In this document: positions 12,994 to 16,168 of the stretch, in pieces
Numbering within the stretch: position 1 is the stretch's first letter
Layout of the letters: each line of letters opens with the position of its first letter
Source of the DNA: Chloroflexota bacterium
Lineage (GTDB): Bacteria > Chloroflexota > UBA4733
DNA: 16,168 nt
Reading direction: 5' to 3'
NCBI GenBank assembly: GCA_023381895.1
Contig: JAMCTA010000051.1
Span: forward strand, 1 to 16,168
Program-made: the position numbers and the translations under genes
Notes under the pieces: model-generated
The model's database searches: none
The model's input: only the letters and a program-made list of their open reading frames with translations
What the model was told of the DNA's origin: nothing

Positions 12994-14156
12994 CGCGGGG
13001 GAACGATGCCGCCCGGCTCATCTCCCCAGACGAGGCGTCAGAGCTGTCTCGAGAAGCCTTGGGACTGCGACGCATCCGCATAGATGCCCGCGTGGCTGCA
13101 GACTTGGAGCTCCTCGCCGTTGGCGCCGTCGCGCCGCTGCGCGGCTTTCTAGGTCACGACGACTACCAATCGGTGGTGCGCTCCCTGCACCTCACGTCGG
13201 GCGCCCCGTGGAGCGTTCCAGTCACCCTGGCAGTGGATGCGGAGACCTACGAGTCGACTTCGACTGGCGAGCGTCTTGCACTCGTCACGGGGGACGGTGA
13301 CAGTTCTGACGGTGCTGTGGCAATCGTGACGGTAGAGGATCGCTTCCAGCGGGAGATCAGCGTGGAAGCCAAGGAAGTCTATCGCACGACGGACGAGGCG
13401 CATCCTGGTGTCGCGGCGCTGCTCCACCAAGGACCGTACCTCTTGGGCGGACCTGTTCAGGTCCTCAAGAGGCAGGTGGATCCTCTTTTCAGGCAGTACG
13501 CCTTGATGCCGAGCGAGACTCGGGCGATCTTTGCTGAGCGCGAGTGGCGCACCGTCGTCGGCTTCCAAACACGGAATCCGATTCATCGAGCGCACGAGTA
13601 CCTTCAGAAGGTAGCCCTCGAGATCGTCGATGGGCTGTTTGTGCATCCGTTGATCGGAGAAACGAAGGGGGATGATGTCCCTGCGGCGGTGCGAATGCGC
13701 TGCTACCAGGCGCTGCTCGATGGATACTATCCGGCGCACAGGGTGCTCCTCGGAGCAATGCCCGCTGCCATGCGCTATGCAGGGCCTCGAGAGGCCGTCT
13801 TCCACGCTCAGATTCGCAAGAACTACGGATGCACTCACTTCATCGTGGGTAGAGACCACGCTGGCGTCGGTAGTTACTACGGAACGTACGATGCCCAGCG
13901 CATCTTCGATGAGTTCAAACCAGGGGAGCTGGGTATCACACCGCTGAAGTTCGAGCACAGCTTCTACTGCCGGCGCTGTGGAACCATGGCATCGGACAAG
14001 ACGTGCCCACACGATGCGAGCGCCCGGCTCGTCTTGAGCGGGACCAAGGTCCGGCAGATGCTCCAAGCGGGCGAAAACCTTCCTGGCGAATTCACACGAC
14101 CAGAGGTCGCGGCGATTCTGCGTGAGGCGTACCGGGATGGTGGTGCTTCGTGCTGA
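12990..14156 (+). CDS. sat: Sulfate adenylyltransferase (ATP sulfurylase)
   Basis: The product (388 aa) converts sulfate and ATP to APS and pyrophosphate; it is the homo-oligomeric Sat type, not CysDN. The catalytic motif [13 protein letters not shown] is at 193-205, GETKGDDVP and the [20 protein letters not shown] block follow, and GRDHAGVG is at 287-294. Near the C-terminus, Cys327, Cys330, Cys339 and His341 ([18 protein letters not shown]) make a probable zinc site, as seen in the short Sat enzymes of thermophilic bacteria. The N-terminal PUA-like domain has [19 protein letters not shown]. The length is typical and no APS-kinase-like C-terminal domain is fused. The ATG overlaps the cysC stop by 4 bp. 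The end overlaps the start of the next small gene. Confidence 0.97.
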   Translation: MTRGNDAARLISPDEASELSREALGLRRIRIDARVAADLELLAVGAVAPLRGFLGHDDYQSVVRSLHLTSGAPWSVPVTLAVDAETYESTSTGERLALVTGDGDSSDGAVAIVTVEDRFQREISVEAKEVYRTTDEAHPGVAALLHQGPYLLGGPVQVLKRQVDPLFRQYALMPSETRAIFAEREWRTVVGFQTRNPIHRAHEYLQKVALEIVDGLFVHPLIGETKGDDVPAAVRMRCYQALLDGYYPAHRVLLGAMPAAMRYAGPREAVFHAQIRKNYGCTHFIVGRDHAGVGSYYGTYDAQRIFDEFKPGELGITPLKFEHSFYCRRCGTMASDKTCPHDASARLVLSGTKVRQMLQAGENLPGEFTRPEVAAILREAYRDGGASC

Positions 14157-14470
14157 CTCCTGATTCCCGCCTCTGGCTCAACCCTTTTTGGCAGCCGGGC
14201 GCTCCCTTTGAGTGGACGGTGTGCCGGCTGCTGGGACGCGGTCCGGCAGCTGCCAGCAAAATCATCGAAGCGCTGGCTGTGCTTACAGTGATTGAAGAGC
14301 ACCAAGCCGGCACGTGGAGTCTCGCCACTGGCGCAGAGGCGCTACCGGTGCTCCGCTGGGAGGTAAGCTGTGCCCTCGATAGGCTCGAAGGATCGCTCAT
14401 CGTTGCTGAGACGTCGCCCCGATCACGTGAGCTCGCCGACCAGTGGTGGCTGCTGCTTCCGTGCGCCTGA
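14150..14470 (+). CDS. Hypothetical small protein in the sulfate-activation operon
   Basis: The 106-residue frame starts at a GTG inside the last codons of sat (7-bp overlap), which suggests coupled translation. I do not recognise the family. It is Trp- and Leu-rich: the start [15 protein letters not shown] is followed by a predicted helical region (CRLLGRGPAAASKIIEALAV) and the end is ELADQWWLLLPCA. The helix-turn-helix-like spacing in the middle and EEHQAGTWSL followed by LPVLRWEVSCALDRLEG could make a small winged-helix fold, but this is a guess. No transmembrane segment or metal motif is clear. Its position between sat and an iron-sulfur protein suggests a part in sulfur metabolism or its control. 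Confidence 0.6.
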   Translation: MLTPDSRLWLNPFWQPGAPFEWTVCRLLGRGPAAASKIIEALAVLTVIEEHQAGTWSLATGAEALPVLRWEVSCALDRLEGSLIVAETSPRSRELADQWWLLLPCA

Positions 14471-14613
14471 TCAAGGGGATGAGCGCAGACCGCGGACGGG
14501 AATAGCCCTCGCTATCGGTGCATTACGCCGTCCTGATAGCCTATGGGGAGAGCCGCACTGGAGTTGTGGTGCGCGGGCAGATGGCACTTGAGGCGGTGAA
14601 AAGGTAGCTTGCT

Positions 14614-14838
14614 GTGGCTGTCACAACGTGTGTGTGCACGCGGCAGAGCTTTGCTGTGCTCAAGGAGATCGCAGCTCGAATTTCAGCCGCCTCACTGGCA
14701 GCCCTTGTGGAGCACACGGGCTGTGCCGTACGTTGTGGGTTGTGCCGCCCCTATCTCGAACGAATGTTGCTCACCGGAGAGACCGAGTTTGGTGTGCTCT
14801 GCACTGGCTCACGCCCTCCTGGCTCGAGTGCTTCCTGA
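14614..14838 (+). CDS. BFD-like [2Fe-2S]-binding protein
   Basis: The product (74 aa) matches the bacterioferritin-associated-ferredoxin-like fold. The four ligands are Cys6 and Cys8 (TCVCTRQ) with Cys41 and Cys44 (RCGLCRPYLERML), giving CxC-x32-CxxC, the exact arrangement of that domain. In between lies a short helical segment, VLKEIAARISAASLAALVEHTG. The domain occurs alone in Bfd and as a module in sulfite and nitrite reductases and other flavoproteins. Downstream of sat-cysC it may carry electrons for sulfate reduction or bind iron-sulfur partners. The GTG start has only a weak ribosome site (AAGG at 14601-14604). The last 14 residues are Ser/Pro/Gly-rich and may be non-functional. Confidence 0.8.
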   Translation: MAVTTCVCTRQSFAVLKEIAARISAASLAALVEHTGCAVRCGLCRPYLERMLLTGETEFGVLCTGSRPPGSSAS

Positions 14839-14855
14839 TGTCGAGCTGAGTGCTG

Positions 14856-15773
14856 ATGACGAGAAGGAAGGGCGAAGCTAACACAGTGAGCTTTCGGACG
14901 GGTCTGTACAAGTTCGTGGCAGCCTCGGAGTACTCCCTGCGCCAGCTTGCCGGCGTCGTGACCTCCGCATTCAAGGGCTATGAGCATCCGGTGATAGAGT
15001 CACCGGCCCGTCTTGCCCGCCTCATCCGCGTTCAGCAAATCGACCTTGATCAGTCTCTGGTCGCCTGTGACCTATCAGGAGCTGCTGTAGGGATCGGATT
15101 CCTTGGCGTGAGGGGCCGGCACGCTTGGGTGAGCGCTTTCGGAATCATTCCGGAGCACCGGGGCCGTGGCGTCGCTCAGCAGCTGCTCAGCAGCCTGATA
15201 CAGAGAGCCGGGCGCATGGGATGTGCCGATGTGCGCCTGGAGGTGCTCGCAGCCAACGCCGTCGCTCAACACATCTATGGCAAGGCAGGATTTGCTGTTG
15301 CCCGCGAGCTCCTCACCTACGAACGATCGCCGTGGAATTCCGCGCCGCGGCTTCCCGGAGACTACGTCTTCCAGGACATCGACCCCGCAGAAGCCTATTG
15401 CCGCGCGCTCGTCTTTCCTGGTCCCGAGCTGTGCTGGCAGCGCGACTGGCCAGCTGTCTTCACCGCCAGCACCCGCAGTACCGTGGTCACGCTGGATGGT
15501 CACACTGTTGGATGCGTGTTTTCGTCCGCGGGAGACAACTTCGTTGCTCTCAACCACGTTGTTGCGGACTGTGACCATGCTCTGGGGGTGATCGCCAGCT
15601 CCGTAAGGGAGCTTGGTGGACAGACGGGCCGGTGGTCGGGGCGGTATCTCACCCTTCTCAACGAGCCTGCAGGCACACCAATTGCCCGGGCCTGCGAAGA
15701 CCTCGGATTCCGGAGAACGCTCCAGCAGCTGGAAATGCGTGTGAGTCTCACAGGATTCAACGAGCGTCAGTAA
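14856..15773 (+). CDS. Tandem GNAT-family acetyltransferase
   Basis: The product (305 aa) has a clear N-terminal GNAT domain: AWVSAFGIIPEHRGRGVAQQ (90-109) is strand beta4 with the acetyl-CoA loop RGRGVA (102-107), and LEVLAANAVAQHIYGKAGF (128-146) is motif B. The C-terminal half (about 165-300) lacks a clear acetyl-CoA loop but ends in GTPIARACEDLGFRRTLQQLEM, which resembles a second, degenerate GNAT domain; double-GNAT proteins often keep only one active site. The substrate is unknown. The ATG at 14856 is preferred, but GTG 14850 and GTG 14886 (after AAGGAAGGG) are possible. It follows the [2Fe-2S] gene by 17 bp and is probably the last gene of the cysC operon. Confidence 0.85.
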   Translation: MTRRKGEANTVSFRTGLYKFVAASEYSLRQLAGVVTSAFKGYEHPVIESPARLARLIRVQQIDLDQSLVACDLSGAAVGIGFLGVRGRHAWVSAFGIIPEHRGRGVAQQLLSSLIQRAGRMGCADVRLEVLAANAVAQHIYGKAGFAVARELLTYERSPWNSAPRLPGDYVFQDIDPAEAYCRALVFPGPELCWQRDWPAVFTASTRSTVVTLDGHTVGCVFSSAGDNFVALNHVVADCDHALGVIASSVRELGGQTGRWSGRYLTLLNEPAGTPIARACEDLGFRRTLQQLEMRVSLTGFNERQ

Positions 15774-15803
15774 TGCGCGGGAGTGCGGCGGTTTGAGAAG
15801 AGC

Positions 15804-16151
15804 CTATTCGCCGTCGCTGCTGCCCTCCTCCATATCCATATCCAGCTCCAGGGGATCAAGAATGGCCACGCAGCCTACCAGAGGGATGGCATCCGCGTGC
15901 TTGATCATGCCGAAGTACACCCCGAAGTCGCTCGCCAGAGCCTTGACCCCACGCACGGGAGAGCCGGAGGGATGAACGACCGGACGGCCCCGTACTGTGC
16001 CATGCAGACATAGCTCAAGGCCGAGTGGATCGCGAACCTCACCTCCGACGTCGTCGCCCACATCAGAAAACTCACCTGTCTTCCCACAGATCGGGCAGTC
16101 ATCTGGTGAGTGATGCACCAAACTGGCCTCATAGCGTACTTGTGCTGCCAC
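15804..16151 (-). CDS. Unrecognised protein with CxxC motif, probably partial
   Basis: The frame gives 115 residues from the GTG at 16151 and stays open to the right edge, with no ribosome site near this GTG, so the true start is likely beyond the window. DDCPICGKTGEFSDVGDDVGG (residues 17-37) has a CxxC, and Cys48-Leu-His50 follows, which together could bind zinc. Then come a mixed stretch of strands (GVKALASDFGVYFGMIK, VGCVAILDPLEL) and an acidic tail DMDMEEGSSDGE. No family is recognised. The gene converges on the tandem-GNAT gene with 30 bp between stops and no clear terminator. Confidence 0.5.
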   Translation of the reverse strand: MAAQVRYEASLVHHSPDDCPICGKTGEFSDVGDDVGGEVRDPLGLELCLHGTVRGRPVVHPSGSPVRGVKALASDFGVYFGMIKHADAIPLVGCVAILDPLELDMDMEEGSSDGE

Positions 16152-16168
16152 GCGGTAGAAGGAACGCG

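Noticed and set aside
13149..14066. Long open frame on the minus strand inside sat (305 codons)
   Set aside because: It lies wholly opposite the sat gene, whose motifs are intact; the translation has no recognisable family and the openness follows from GC-rich codon use in sat.

Overview
The window is 16.2 kb of GC-rich bacterial chromosome with tightly packed genes on both strands. The gene set suggests a member of the Chloroflexota, perhaps related to Thermomicrobia. The grounds are a flavin-dependent thymidylate synthase (ThyX), an archaeal-type glycogen debranching enzyme, a YvcK/CofD-like protein with an N-terminal membrane anchor, a sat-cysC pair and a REP-like hairpin repeat. This placement rests on recalled gene content, not on a phylogenetic marker, and is only moderately secure. 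No tRNA, rRNA, CRISPR array, integrase or transposase is visible.

Region 1 (1-5644) is central and carbohydrate metabolism. It opens with the C-terminal part of an inositol-monophosphatase-family gene. A convergent two-gene operon on the minus strand follows: an aldo/keto reductase, then a GH133-type debranching enzyme whose start overlaps the reductase stop (GTGA). A short divergent promoter region carrying a 17-bp palindrome separates this operon from thyX on the plus strand. A Gfo/Idh/MocA oxidoreductase, probably started at a TTG with a good Shine-Dalgarno site, follows thyX.

Region 2 (5645-9403) is a surface-polysaccharide-type cluster. A 563-bp leader holds a 36-codon ORF whose ribosome site lies in a hairpin. 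Then come a left-handed-beta-helix acyltransferase with Tyr where relatives usually have the active-site His, a 39-codon ORF that looks like a remnant of a glycosyltransferase C-terminal domain, and two overlapping GT4 glycosyltransferases. The second glycosyltransferase looks more GC-rich than the rest of the cluster.

Region 3 (9396-12050) has a convergent GNAT acetyltransferase with a 10-bp inverted repeat upstream, an orphan small membrane-anchored protein, and yvcK. A previously unmarked 45-codon ORF lies just upstream of yvcK. It has an unusually complete Shine-Dalgarno sequence, a nested ATG-TGA, and a GTGA overlap with the start of yvcK.

Region 4 (12051-16168) starts with a repeat-rich intergenic stretch and an AT-rich segment with tandem 11-bp repeats. 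The sulfate-activation operon follows: cysC and sat overlap by ATGA, then come a small unknown protein, a BFD-type [2Fe-2S] protein and a tandem-GNAT protein. CysC and Sat together make PAPS, but no PAPS reductase, sulfite reductase or sulfotransferase is present here. The right edge holds an unrecognised minus-strand protein with a CxxC motif, probably truncated by the window.

No clearly new multi-gene defence or mobile system is visible. The most interesting signals are small: the short coupled ORFs, the decayed glycosyltransferase remnant, the His-to-Tyr acyltransferase and the repeat or palindromic elements.
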